NCBI GenBank assembly: GCA_949752735.1
Contig: OX457042.1
Coordinates: 25,786,612-25,850,611, forward strand
Reading direction: 5' to 3'
Length of the DNA: 64,000 nt
Origin: Lumbricus terrestris
Lineage: Eukaryota > Annelida > Clitellata > Crassiclitellata > Lumbricidae
A program made the position numbers and the translations under genes. Positions 56,095 through 63,913 of this stretch are shown piece by piece. The notes below the pieces were generated by a model that was not told the DNA's origin, did no database searches, and worked only from the letters and a program-made list of their open reading frames with translations. Every line of letters starts with the position of its first letter. The stretch's first letter is position 1.

Positions 56095-59000
56095 CCAATC
56101 AATGTTTTTATTGAAACCATTTCACGGCAATGCAACTAACTGCCTTAAATGCGAGACAATTAAGGGATAATATGCCACTTCTATTGGCATTGGGCATCTA
56201 TTCAATACAAATTAAATGTTTGTACATGTGCACTTGTTATAAGCGCCCCTTCAAGCACTCTACTCAGAGGCGCTCCCGACTGCAGAGCAGACACTGCATC
56301 GGAGTTTCACGCCGAAGCGCTGAGCAATTGCGAGTGAAGGACTTGCCCAAGGTCCCTACGCGGCGCGCGGCGAGTTGAGGTGGATTCGAACCTCGAACCT
56401 TCCGACTTCAAGGCAACGACGCCACCACTACACCACCGTGCCCCACAATACACAATACATTGTGACGGCAATGCTGGCCACGCCTTGAAGAAAGGATTCA
56501 AATTTACAGTTCGTTTAAAGACGTTAACAGTTTACTAGATAATGTGAAACAAGTTTTAAAACAAACGCAAACAACTAGTTAGTGAAGTTAAAGTCACTCA
56601 CCTTGATATCACTTCCGGGAGTGGCACTAAGCGCAACCATTCTGTACTGGACATTATGCTTGGCAAGTTCTCGGACAACCTGAACCAAAATGCCAGGATG
56701 TAGCACAACTAAAAATTCACTGACTGCTGCCTATCTCTACTTCGTAGGTTTTGCTTACAATTGGAAAGTTCTGACTGGACAGGAAACTCACAAGATCCAC
56801 TTAGAATAAAAATTCACAAGAATAAAGCACCCAAGAGTTGTATTATATGCCAAGCAATTTTTTTTCCATCCAATAAGGCAGCCAATATCCTAATAAATCC
56901 AAATCGAAACAAACAATGACCGATAATGGTAATCATTCACGGATAAAAAGAAATTAATTCTGGAGACATACAAGGTCACCATCATTTTCAAATCGATTAA
57001 ATTTTCCTAATCAGTACCAGTCCTACTTTAATCCCGTACAATTTAAATGCGGTTTCTTAGTTTTATAATTCATTTACCAAGCACCACAAGTTCACGCATC
57101 AACTGACATGGGTGGAGTTTGGTTTCCGTTTGGGGGGGGAAGGGGCTAACAAACTTGATCCAGACTGCGCGGTGCCGACAATATTTTTTCGTTTCGGCCC
57201 AGAAAAAGCTGATGACCTTCTTTTTTTAGTTGTCAAGCTAAAATCTCGTGAAAATCACTATGTATTTTCCAGCCGAAAAAGTCGATGACCTTTTTTTAAA
57301 AGTCGTTAATTGGAAGTTCTTGGGGGGGGCTAAGCCCCAAAAAAGATACTATTTACACGGTGAAAAATATGACTCTGGGGCTTCTTGGGGGCTTAGCCCC
57401 CCTAGCCCCTGATAAACTCCGCCCATGTCAACTGATTGTCCTTAGCAATTGTAAGTGAAGGTCCCTACACCATAACCAAGATCCCTACACCATAACCAAG
57501 GTCTCTACACCATCGCAGTGAGGATACTGGAACCAGTACTCTCCATATACATCTATTTATTTTATTTCAGAAATTTATATAGCGCCTCTTCAAGGTAGGC
57601 TACTCAGAAGCGCTCCCGGCCTAACCACGGCTAAATAAAAGTTTTTAGGTTCTTAAGGAACAGAGCGGAGTGACCCTAACACACCTTATCTAATCTAATC
57701 ACCTAATCTAACACAATGTCATACACCATACTTACAATTACAGGCATACACAAATGTGTGACCACAGCTAACAAACATTTTAGCTAGATGAGACAGGATA
57801 ATATTTGTGTCATACCACACAGTACGCATGGTTTCCAAGAGCCTTGTGAGCTTCATCAACGATAAGACACTTAACGTCAAGCGCTGGACACAAATCGTTG
57901 ATCAAATCGTTCATTATTACTTGGGGCGTCAGGAAAAACACGCGCTTCATAGTCCACGCTTTCCGTCGCTCAGCGGGTTGCATAGAGCCTGAAACCAAAA
58001 GTTAATCAAATCTAACACAATGTCGTACATTGTAATTAGCAAAACTGGCAATATTCAGATATTAAATTATATTTGCATAAAGGTAATTTTTAATTCACTT
58101 CAAAAGTAGATTTAGCCGTTCAGAAAAGATCTACCGGTAATATTCGGCATATGCAACATATTTGACTAAAATAAATTGGCTCAGAAAGAATTTCTTATAA
58201 AATCCTTTAAATCACTTAAACTGAAATTTTATACAGAATAAGGCATTAGTTGTTTAAATTCAACTTAAAATAGCATTTTACGGCTTTTCAGAGCCATTTG
58301 TCTTAACCTGTCATTTCGGCAGTCTCCTCCATCGGAATTCCCATGATGTCGTGGCATGCCTCGATCTGTTGCGTAACTAACGGCTTTGTCGGAGCCATAA
58401 AAATGACTTTTCCTGCTGGATACCACCTAAAGAAGTTGTACATAACAACGGCAGCTACAAACGTTTTCCCAAGACCGGTTGGCAGCGTGACTAGTGTATT
58501 GCGAAACAGCGCCTGAGCCACGATGTTGTACTGATATTCACGAACCGGATAATTTGTAGGATAGATCCAAATCCTTCCGGCCTCACGATCAAAATCTGCG
58601 ATATTCTCCACTTCAGTCTCACTGGATTCTGAATATGGTAGATTAACCCGAGAATTTGTTTTTGAAGAACTAGTTCTAGAACAATTTCGAGCAAATATGT
58701 GTCTTGTTTCCGTAAAATTACTTCCAGTTGAAGACTTCGCTGCCAGAATATTCATTGTTCCTTCATTATTAACATCATTGTTTTCGAACTCACTATCCGA
58801 TAGATCATTATCCCACAGACCAAAATTAGCCTCGCAAACATCGTTCCGTGTTGTTGTAGCTTCTTGACCAGTCAAATCTTGGTTGCCATTTTGTGGCATA
58901 CATTTCAGGCTCTCTTCCATTGCCAAAATCAATTGCTCATCCTCTGAACTTGCACACAGGTCGACATATTCAGCCGCGCTTTTAATCATGCGAGAGTTAA

Positions 59001-59118
59001 CAGCCTGTTTTGAAGTGGTGGTTGTTTTCTTCGGGTTCCTGGGTGCAGCGTTCGTTTGCGAAAGTCCCGATGAGGAACCCCACGTCTGAAACAGTGTCTG
59101 CTGTTTCGGTTTACTCAT
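35893..59118 (-). CDS. FANCM: FANCM DNA translocase/helicase (Fanconi anaemia group M), ~22 exons
   Basis: Exons in order: 58308-59118, 57816-57988, 56602-56679, 55879-56037, 55163-55294, 53921-54141, 53416-53543, 52226-52392, 51474-51680, 50560-50794, 49698-49837, 48513-48675, 47600-47803, 44346-46634, 43824-43919, 42115-42198, 41905-41997, 41017-41119, 40712-40818, 40033-40192, 39209-39445, 35893-36824; about 2300 residues. It starts [16 protein letters not shown], like human FANCM. Superfamily 2 motifs: LPTGLGKT (about 212-219), DEAH (315-318), SATPGS (346-351), [10 protein letters not shown] (668-677). FANCM remodels stalled forks and anchors the Fanconi core complex; the MHF-binding region follows the helicase (exons 10-13, e.g. 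LSLSDW and EDITSV). The exon 17/18 join is off by one base, so exon 16 or 17 borders are uncertain or a small exon is missing. The vertebrate C-terminal ERCC4/HhH domain is absent. A 5' UTR acceptor (GTTTCTTAG) ends at 59155. Confidence 0.96.
37080..38723. mobile_element. 1.64-kb non-autonomous hAT-like element in the last FANCM intron
   Basis: Begins CAGTGATGGGGAAAATACTT and ends AATACTTCCCATCACTG, inverted repeats of a well-known hAT terminal type. Exact 8-bp duplications CCTGCACT at 37072-37079 and 38724-38731. Subterminal AAGTATTT/AAATACTT repeats crowd both ends. The interior has no transposase-like frame; about 37490-37580 holds repeated GAGTCCATCTGAG-like words. Confidence 0.93.
39209..39445 (-). 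CDS. FANCM: FANCM exon 21
   Basis: Encodes [15 protein letters not shown], matching the conserved MRAIYMKSVRSP segment of vertebrate FANCM, then an acidic tail with [20 protein letters not shown] (human: EDSFCVDEEE). The split codon with exon 20 gives Asp, continuing [14 protein letters not shown]. Confidence 0.93.
39849..39935 (+). mobile_element. LINE 3' tail
   Basis: GCTGAGAGCGCCTCTGAATA followed by AGGCGCTTTATAAATGC is the shared tail of the local LINE/SINE set; only the last ~85 bases are present. Confidence 0.6.
40033..40192 (-). CDS. FANCM: FANCM exon 20
   Basis: Encodes [19 protein letters not shown], then [20 protein letters not shown] and DNTALSQ. This aligns with the vertebrate VARKFLDDEAELS...SSDE...FLNDETQLSQ block, the best-conserved part of the long linker. 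Confidence 0.93.
40712..40818 (-). CDS. FANCM: FANCM exon 19
   Basis: A Lys-rich exon, 2 + 105 bases, joining in frame to exons 18 and 20. Encodes [20 protein letters not shown] and a C-terminal run of lysines. Predicted helical and nuclear-localisation-like. Confidence 0.65.
41017..41119 (-). CDS. FANCM: FANCM exon 18
   Basis: Encodes [20 protein letters not shown] and an eight-Asp run. An in-frame TAA sits directly before the acceptor, so the exon must begin in phase 0 at ACAG|GCG. This conflicts with the phase left by exon 17. DDSFSL-RGK is a repeat of a motif in exon 15. Confidence 0.7.
41905..41997 (-). CDS. FANCM: FANCM exon 17, border and frame uncertain
   Basis: Strong donor GTGAGT. 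The frame continuing from exon 16 reads [20 protein letters not shown], but it leaves one base over, incompatible with exon 18. A +1 frame is also open and would fit exon 18 but not exon 16 as drawn. Confidence 0.45.
42115..42198 (-). CDS. FANCM: FANCM exon 16
   Basis: Acceptor TTTTGCAG, donor GTAGAA, 84 bases. Encodes [20 protein letters not shown] and PRKRPVVG, a linker with one TP site. Confidence 0.6.
42960..43045 (-). repeat. tRNA-like fragment
   Basis: The complement has GGGGCTCGAATCCC, a pol III B box. No complete cloverleaf can be drawn. Confidence 0.3.
43180..43400 (+). mobile_element. tRNA-derived SINE, family 1
   Basis: TGGTGTAGTGG and GGTTCGAATC boxes, body, and tail GGGTGCTATAACAAGTGCTC ending CATACAAACA. 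In FANCM intron 15. Confidence 0.88.
43824..43919 (-). CDS. FANCM: FANCM exon 15
   Basis: Encodes [20 protein letters not shown] followed by [11 protein letters not shown]. The acidic-then-basic pattern corresponds to human ..EDDEIFRRKVKRAKGNVLNSPED. It contains an SP site. Too short to stand out as an open frame; the frame published by a naive scan is +1. Confidence 0.78.
44346..46634 (-). CDS. FANCM: FANCM exon 14 (large linker exon, 2289 bp)
   Basis: About 763 residues, in frame with exons 13 and 15. Mostly disordered and acidic/Ser-rich, as in the single giant linker exon of vertebrate FANCM. Notable parts: a KRAKNKKKH basic start; a stretch of 31-33-residue Thr-Pro repeats (about 45340-45800); and [19 protein letters not shown] (about 44970-45018), resembling the MM2 motif (VTFDLGF..) through which FANCM binds RMI1-RMI2 of the Bloom complex. 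Confidence 0.93.
47214..47506 (+). mobile_element. hAT-like MITE, type C
   Basis: Left end CAGGGGCAAATACAG, diverged right end ATGGATCCGACCATG. Exact duplications CCCACATT at 47206-47213 and 47507-47514. Core GACCC, T-run, AATAGTC, then AAGATAAAATTTTATCCGCC. In FANCM intron 13. Confidence 0.9.
47600..47803 (-). CDS. FANCM: FANCM exon 13
   Basis: Encodes [20 protein letters not shown] and a linker ending [17 protein letters not shown] matches YLQMEDVTS of vertebrate FANCM, the end of the region that binds the MHF1/MHF2 histone-fold dimer. Confidence 0.9.
47960..48122 (+). mobile_element. tRNA-derived SINE, family 1, 5'-truncated
   Basis: Starts at CTCAAGTCGCCGCGTAGG; the full body and tail follow. 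Head with A and B boxes missing. Confidence 0.82.
48513..48675 (-). CDS. FANCM: FANCM exon 12
   Basis: Encodes [20 protein letters not shown] then [18 protein letters not shown], aligning with LSLSEWRLWQDHPLPTHQVDHS of human FANCM (MHF-interaction region). Confidence 0.92.
48906..49190 (+). mobile_element. tRNA-derived SINE, family 2
   Basis: Head TAGCTACACCGGTAAGCGCG with GGTTCAAGCCCC as B box, body ATCTCGGGCTAGCACG, tail GGGAAACCACCTCACTCATC, CGTAAAGCCAATGAACCTGC and (CAT)n. Shares its head and middle with 54745-54958 and its tail with 60190-60415. Confidence 0.75.
49698..49837 (-). CDS. FANCM: FANCM exon 11
   Basis: Acceptor GCATTTAG, donor GTAATA inside an (ATT)n run. Encodes [20 protein letters not shown] then [19 protein letters not shown]. 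It corresponds to the KKDWFLSEEEFKLWNRLYRL region of the human protein. Confidence 0.82.
50560..50794 (-). CDS. FANCM: FANCM exon 10
   Basis: Encodes [16 protein letters not shown], then [15 protein letters not shown] (human: IYNQSQSNKRSIYKAI.. SPRMVPDGINP), directly after the helicase core. Confidence 0.95.
51043..51110 (+). mobile_element. Retroelement 3' tail
   Basis: Second copy of the TCCCATTGTGCGTTTGCA-containing tail seen at 6318-6390. Confidence 0.45.
51474..51680 (-). CDS. FANCM: FANCM exon 9 (helicase C-terminal motifs)
   Basis: Encodes [35 protein letters not shown] and [20 protein letters not shown]: motifs V and VI of superfamily 2 helicases, nearly identical to human FANCM. 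Confidence 0.97.
51836..52060 (-). mobile_element. tRNA-derived SINE, family 1
   Basis: Complete copy in reverse: tail (TATAGCGCCCCTTCAAGCTC), body, B box complement (GGATTCGAACC) and head (CCACCACTACACCACC). Apparent protein frames across it are common to all copies and not genes. Confidence 0.9.
52066..52195 (-). mobile_element. Second, partial SINE family 1 copy
   Basis: A diverged tail and half-body (AATAGCGCCCCCTTCAAG to AACTGCGAGTAAATGACT) abuts the preceding full copy, a tandem insertion. Confidence 0.75.
52226..52392 (-). CDS. FANCM: FANCM exon 8
   Basis: Encodes [40 protein letters not shown] and DQLK, the start of the second RecA-like domain (human: ETRVMIFSSFRDSVQEI.. FVGHASGKSTKGFTQKEQL). 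Confidence 0.96.
52505..52800 (+). mobile_element. CR1/L2-like LINE 3' end
   Basis: Frame [20 protein letters not shown] then NNFPVTLRS and [10 protein letters not shown] is the last part of the reverse-transcriptase ORF (family pattern: RAF...GP..WN.LP..LR...S...FK..LK..LF). The stop is followed by GGGAGCGCCTCTGAGTAG, GGGGTGCTATACAAA and (TGAA)n. Confidence 0.85.
53416..53543 (-). CDS. FANCM: FANCM exon 7
   Basis: Encodes [40 protein letters not shown] (human: YSHPKLKKLEEVVIEHFKSW), the linker leading into the second helicase domain. Confidence 0.93.
53921..54141 (-). CDS. FANCM: FANCM exon 6
   Basis: Encodes [20 protein letters not shown], then [20 protein letters not shown] and [11 protein letters not shown], matching [20 protein letters not shown] of vertebrate FANCM, part of the insert domain. 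Confidence 0.95.
54176..54390 (-). mobile_element. tRNA-derived SINE, family 1, diverged
   Basis: Tail ACTTGTTATAGCGCTCTTTC, body and head are recognisable in reverse but with several small changes (B box GGATTCGAATTCG). Confidence 0.8.
54745..54958 (-). mobile_element. tRNA-derived SINE, family 2
   Basis: In reverse: CGGAATCGAACCGCGACC-like B box complement, GCGGCCTTACCGGTGTAGC head and CTAGCCCGAGATTTGAATTT body, shared with 48906-49190. Confidence 0.72.
55163..55294 (-). CDS. FANCM: FANCM exon 5
   Basis: Encodes [20 protein letters not shown], then [20 protein letters not shown] (human: ..NVLMRRDIPNLTKYQIILARDQFRKNPSP), in the insert domain. Confidence 0.94.
55555..55740 (+). mobile_element. 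CR1/L2-like LINE 3' end, subfamily 2
   Basis: Frame [20 protein letters not shown] then [18 protein letters not shown], and the tail GGGAGCGCTTCTGAGTAGCC, AGGCGCTATATAAATTTCTG and AAATAAA. Nearly identical in reverse at 57545-57690. Confidence 0.85.
55879..56037 (-). CDS. FANCM: FANCM exon 4
   Basis: Encodes [20 protein letters not shown], then [18 protein letters not shown], matching AVQQVITNLLIGQIELRSED..YSHERKVEKLIVPLGEEL. Confidence 0.96.
56045..56105. repeat. (CAAT)n microsatellite
   Basis: About a dozen CAAT units directly before FANCM exon 4; a similar short run occurs at 50010-50037. Confidence 0.9.
56222..56448 (-). mobile_element. tRNA-derived SINE, family 1
   Basis: Full copy in reverse in FANCM intron 3, with a small GCGCGCGGCG expansion in the middle. 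Confidence 0.88.
56602..56679 (-). CDS. FANCM: FANCM exon 3
   Basis: A 78-base exon encoding [20 protein letters not shown] and PGSDIK, motif III of the helicase. Confidence 0.96.
57107..57427 (-). mobile_element. hAT-like MITE, type D
   Basis: Ends CATGGGTGGAGTTTGG and AAACTCCGCCCATG; exact duplications TCAACTGA at 57099-57106 and 57428-57435. Two core repeats (GATGACCTTCTTTTTTTAG and GATGACCTTTTTTTAAAAG). In FANCM intron 2. Confidence 0.95.
57545..57690 (-). mobile_element. CR1/L2-like LINE 3' end, subfamily 2
   Basis: Complement of the 55555-55740 tail, including GGTCACTCCGCTCTGTTCC and the AAATAAATA end. Confidence 0.8.
57816..57988 (-). CDS. FANCM: FANCM exon 2 (DEAH box)
   Basis: Encodes [15 protein letters not shown] and [20 protein letters not shown]. 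The Walker B DEAH motif is intact. The codon split with exon 1 gives Gly of the EMTG-S junction. Confidence 0.97.
58308..59118 (-). CDS. FANCM: FANCM exon 1 (N terminus and Walker A)
   Basis: ATG at 59118, chosen because [16 protein letters not shown] matches the conserved [15 protein letters not shown] start. Residues ~20-185 are low-conservation linker. [17 protein letters not shown] and [20 protein letters not shown] begin the helicase, ending [20 protein letters not shown]. An acceptor at 59155-59157 shows a further 5' UTR exon upstream. Confidence 0.97.
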
Positions 59119-59159
59119 GATTCGAGCCAATTTCAATATGTAAAGTGCACAGATCTAAG

Positions 59160-60180
59160 AAACAAGACAAACAATTATTACAGCACACAGTTACAACTTA
59201 CACAATTACTAGATTTCTTAACAACTCTAAGGAACACTAATCAATACGCAAATAACTAAGTCAACAAGTATAGCCTTTAATTCTTAGTTGCAGGCCGTCG
59301 TTATGCATCTATTACCGTCTCGAACAAAAACAATGAATAAAGGAACACCTGAAGGGAAAATCGCATACTACGCTCAATTTAAGGCGCATCTGAATCGCTG
59401 AGTGGTGTTTTGGCGTAATTGCAATAAATCGAGGTCCGTGAGTATCGGTTAGGATCAGGTTAGGCGTCGTGAGGTGCTTTTAGAAAAGTTCGATTACAAT
59501 TTAATGCAATCACATTCAATTCAAACCCGAACAGAAGGTGTGGTCACAAGCAATAAATATAACTTTTCCACTGTTACTAACTTTAATATATTCGCAAAAA
59601 TTTCAAATAGTTACCCTCAAACTACCAGGATCCTTTCATTTAATGAAATATATCTAATAAATCTAATATAAATAATAATTACTAAAAAATACTCTTTGAT
59701 ATCGAACGTACCGCCACCGGAAGTAAACATCGTTTCTAGTCTAATATCCGGTTCTCTCTTCGTAGTCGTCACCGTCGTCACAAGAACTTTGCGGTCACAG
59801 TAGCGCCATCGTCATTGGTAAAATTCCGAACTTTACTGATTAACTTTTGTAAATTCGCTTTGAACATTTAGCTTAAAACTACACAGAGAATTTGGCTTCA
59901 GACAAACATCATTGAAGAAATAACAAGTTTAACTGTCTTCCGACCTTCCGAGTAGGCTGCTAGCGCTCTGCTTATATAGGCTCTCATCATTCATCAATCA
60001 CCATAAGCAATGTGATTTGGCAGTTAAGAATTTCATATTTCAATATTTGAGTCTGTTTCTATTACGTTAGCTCTAATTAGAGTAGGCCTCGATGAACGTC
60101 AGCAGCCATGTTCAACGACATGACCACTGTAAGCTATGGCCCGTTTCTTCTCAGATTATCTTTTTGCATTTTCCCTAGTC
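59160..60180. other. FANCM upstream and intergenic region
   Basis: The presumed 5' UTR intron and promoter of FANCM lie here, possibly near the CpG-containing stretch 59700-59820. No exon or known repeat recognised. Confidence 0.4.
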
Positions 60181-60189
60181 TCAGATAAT

Positions 60190-60415
60190 GACGGGCTGCG
60201 GTGGTGCAGCAGCATGTTTTGTGCCTTGTAAGTTGTAACCGAAGGGTCACAGGTTAGATTAGAACCCACCTCAAGCCACTGCGTAGCGACTTTGGACAAG
60301 TTACTCACTCATAATTATTGTCTGTGAGGATGCCAATGGGAAACCACCTCTCTCATCTCATCGGCATAAAGCCAATGGACCTGCATTCGGACAGAGAACT
60401 CTTCATCACCATCAT
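60190..60415 (+). mobile_element. tRNA-derived SINE, mixed head and family 2 tail
   Basis: Head GGGCTGCGGTGGTGCAGCAG resembles family 1. The body has GTAGCGACTTTGG, and the tail GGGAAACCACCTCTCTCATC, CATAAAGCCAATGGACCTGC and (CAT)n is that of 48906-49190. Confidence 0.7.
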
Positions 60416-60677
60416 CTAGTCTCACCATAGAACTTTTTGGGATTTTCCCACATAATTACGGTGGCACTATAAAAAATTCACATGGTGAACAACTTTAAAA
60501 TAATAAATACAAGTCTATTATCAAGAAACAAGCATGGGTTTTTTATTGGTCTTTTTTCTGTGTAACTTGTATTGCACATGCATCTTTAAGCAAAGGCATG
60601 AGAATAAATTCATATTAATTAGTCTCATTTTACAATCTTTGGCCGATGTATATTTTGACTGTTGGAACCCAGTACCA

Positions 60678-60905
60678 GTGGGGCATGGTGGTGTAGTGGG
60701 CATGTTCGTTGCCTTGCAGCCGGAGGGTTGCAGGTTCGAATCCACCTTAAGCCACCTTGTAGGGACCTTGGGCATGTCCTTCACTCGCAATTGCTCAGCA
60801 CTTCACCATGAAACTCCGATTCAGTGTCTGCGCTGTAGTCGGGAGCACTTCTGAGTAGTAATCTTGAAGGGGCGCTATAACAAGTGCACATACAAACAAA
60901 CAGAC
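60678..60905 (+). mobile_element. tRNA-derived SINE, family 1
   Basis: TGGTGTAGTGG, GGTTCGAATCC, body and tail GGGGCGCTATAACAAGTGCA with CATACAAACAAACAGACAAA. Full length. Confidence 0.9.
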
Positions 60906-62030
60906 AAAGAAGTGTGGAAGTAAGTAACTACTGGCTTCACCACACCGGCATTAACGAAGGAGGTAATGATCACTGACTGACACTGAGGCAATGATTATGG
61001 CGATGATAATGACAATGGTTAAACATTGAATTGTAGGCCTACAGAATTTTTAAAACACAGCTGCAAATTGCAAATTACTTCACTTTAGCTTTCTCATAGC
61101 CAATCCCAAAAAGGCCAGGATAAAGAAACAGGAAATAAAAAACAAGCAAACATTCAAATGAAGAAACTTCACAATAGAATGAAACTCGAAAGAGTTGAAA
61201 AACGAGAATTGTTCAGTTGAGAAAAAACAGCTAAATAATATAACTTAACGATGAACAATCATCAAATCTACACAAGAATAACAACCTAAGTAAATTTACA
61301 AACTGCATATTATACATCGCATCGCAAAGTTATATGCAAATTCTGCCGTTAGCAAACAGCGATAAGCAAGCAACCAGGACCAAGTACTGATCGTAGAACA
61401 GCAGTGTTATGAGTGCTAATTATTAGGTAATCTGGTTAATTAGTATTAGGGTTGGGCTGGGAGTGCCTCTGAGTAGGCTTCTTGAAGGGGTGCTATATAA
61501 GTTTTCGGAATGAATGAATAAATGATGAGTATTAATTATTAGGTAATCTGGTTATTTATCATTCAGTATTATTTCAATGACTTTACGATAGTTATGTTGG
61601 AGAAAAACGAATGAGAATATTTCTACCGGGCCAGAATTGTGGACAACATGTTACTAATCATGCCTACAAGTGACAGGCATATCTACTTGCAGTAGCAGGC
61701 ATGGCAATTCACCAGGATACATAGAAGAACAGAATAAGTACAGACAGTATGCCAGGATGGATCTCATACAACTACATTATGCTGCGCCCAGTGGGTACAC
61801 TGTACGCCCAGTCTGTGCATCTATCTAAATTCTAACCACTTTCACATTGCAAGTAAATTTTTTAACTTTCTACATCCAGATTAGATTTTTATGACTTCAA
61901 AGATTTGTTATAACTTCACTTTAGCCAGGTCCTTGTACAGCGTGGCAAATAGCCCTACACACTGGCACCAGGTTGTCCAGAGCTCACAGTCCCAGGGAAA
62001 AAAGCATCCTCCATTCTGAACTAGTACTGT
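60906..62030. other. Intergenic, one LINE tail at 61445-61530
   Basis: GTTGGGCTGGGAGTGCCTCT, GGGGTGCTATATAAGT and (TGAA)n at 61445-61530 is a LINE 3' tail. Nothing else recognised. Confidence 0.5.
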
Positions 62031-62033
62031 AGT

Positions 62034-62320
62034 CAGAGGCAGATCCAGGGGGTCAATCCGGCCATTGCCCCCCCATTTCAAAAGTGCATGGGACGTGGCC
62101 ACCCCATTTGGTTTCAAAAGGCATTAAATCAATGTTGATCAGATGACTGATGGCAAAAAAGTCATCAACTTTTTTGGCAGATAAAATGGTATCTTTTTTT
62201 CCTAGGAGACGAATGACTAAAAAAAGGTCATCAGTTTTTTCGACGACTAAGACGAAAATTGTTCCCTGTCCAAGACCGAAAATTTTGGCCCCCCATCGAA
62301 AATTTCTGTATCCGCCCTTG
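62034..62320 (-). mobile_element. hAT-like MITE, type C
   Basis: Ends CAGAGGCAGATCCAGGGG and CTGTATCCGCCCTTG; exact duplications ACTGTAGT at 62026-62033 and 62321-62328. In reverse it matches 5340-5674, including ATACCATTTTATC and the GACCTTTTTTTAGTC core. Confidence 0.95.
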
Positions 62321-62675
62321 ACTGTAGTCCAGGGGATGGCAAGCAGCAGCAGCAGCAAAGGAAGAAATGAAATAGGCGTCGGACCACAGTTCAAAGGGAT
62401 GCTGATATTCAACAATGGAAACGTCCTTCTGACTAGTAACACTAAATGCACCATCTTCAGCACTTAAATCTGTTTTCTTACATCACGACAGCATTGCAGG
62501 GAGCACTTCTTCTTGGACATCAAAGCATCCATGCCCCCCCCAATCCCCAACCAATCAAATCCTCGCAACTAGCCAAATTCTTATGACCAGATCATGACAT
62601 AAACCTACAGCAAACGGCGAAAAATGCTCCTTAATTGCCGTTTTCAGTTCTCTCTGACAATCAATCCTGCCGCTG

Positions 62676-63913
62676 TTACCTCTCAATCTCAAGTGGCAGC
62701 TTATACTTCATCAGCCACGCACCTACGACAAGTCCGAGTGAAGCCAGAGTCCACGACACGTACGAACGGCCTAAGAAGAAGAACAGGAAGTAGACTGGTG
62801 TCAGGAACACCACCAACTTGTCTGACCACCAGTAGCGGCCGCACCAGCAGACGGTCCAAAAATTCAGAACTACCGGCACCGTTAACATCAGAGTGACGAG
62901 TTCGAAAAATCCGATAACTCGTTGGAATACCGTTGCCTCCATGAAAAAGGCGCAGTCCAGAACGGTTGCCAACGTAAGCGTAAGAGAGATCGCTATGGCA
63001 ACCGGTGCAAAGCGATTGGTTGTCGTCAGCGACACGAGAAGCAGATTGTCTTTGTTGAGAAGGAGAAGGCTTGGTGAGAACACGCAGACCTAGAGAAGCA
63101 CACAAAAAAATAAAAAACTTTCTGAAGACGGCAAAATTCTTCATATAAACATTTTCAAATATAATTCTTAACTTTCTATTAAACTTCATAAAAACTTTTA
63201 ATAAGGTATGTCTATGTAATAAACCCAGTAAGAAATCTAACCTAGTTTATTGACTGCCACGGGTTCTTTAAAAATTTGTCATGTCATACGAAGTAGATAT
63301 TAAATGCCTACGAACTCTGTAGTTCGTAGGCATTGAACAATATGGATATATGCAAGCAAAAATCGTCAAAAAATACAAAATCAAGAACAGAACACAGAAA
63401 GAATTTCAACATGTGAACTCGGCAATCATAAACTCCAACAAGTCACAAATTATCGAATAAATTTTGCATTTAAACAAAAACAATCCACCGAAATAACAAT
63501 TATAGGCTCTTATCATGCTTGCCTGCCTGCCTGACCCCTTTAGATCGTGACGTGGAGCTGAGTTTTACACCCCCACCTATTGTTATTGATTTTGCTTTAC
63601 TAAGCACCTGTGAAGAAGCCGGTTCCCCAACTTTTCGTTTTGGGGTATTATTGAAATCTTGACATTTACGCTTCATATTACTTTTATTGCCCTCATTTCT
63701 GAGAGGTTGAGAGCTACAATGTCTTTTGCGTAACAATAGCTTTCACTCCACTGAATTGCATGATATGTGCTAAGAACTCACCCAGAAGTACCAGTATTGA
63801 GAGGCCCTCCACTGGATAAGGAACAGGACCAAACTGCCGACTGTGTAGATGTTTCCAAGTACAGCAAGACTCAACACGTGATGGTCATGTTCCAAACGTC
63901 CATCCAGCTGGTT
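62676..63913 (-). CDS. Multi-pass membrane protein, last two exons, family not recognised
   Basis: Exons are 63782-63913 (acceptor GGTACAG, donor GTGAGT) and 62676-63089 (acceptor TTCTCTAG to a stop), both phase 0; 181 residues of a C-terminal portion, with more exons beyond the window edge. The first exon begins NQLDGRLEHDHHVLSLAVLG, and NIYTVGSLVLFLIQW forms a membrane span. The second has at least four more hydrophobic segments, with polar loops KDN, CGRYWWSDK and a short tail KYKLPLEIER. Predicted integral membrane protein of the endomembrane or surface type. I considered several TMEM families and could not match one. It is on the same strand as FANCM, 3.5 kb upstream. Confidence 0.78.
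63303..63334. repeat. Perfect 14-bp inverted repeat with 4-base loop
   Basis: AATGCCTACGAACT, loop CTGT, AGTTCGTAGGCATT. It lies in the intron between the two membrane-protein exons. Could be a miniature foldback; no target duplication is evident. Confidence 0.8.
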
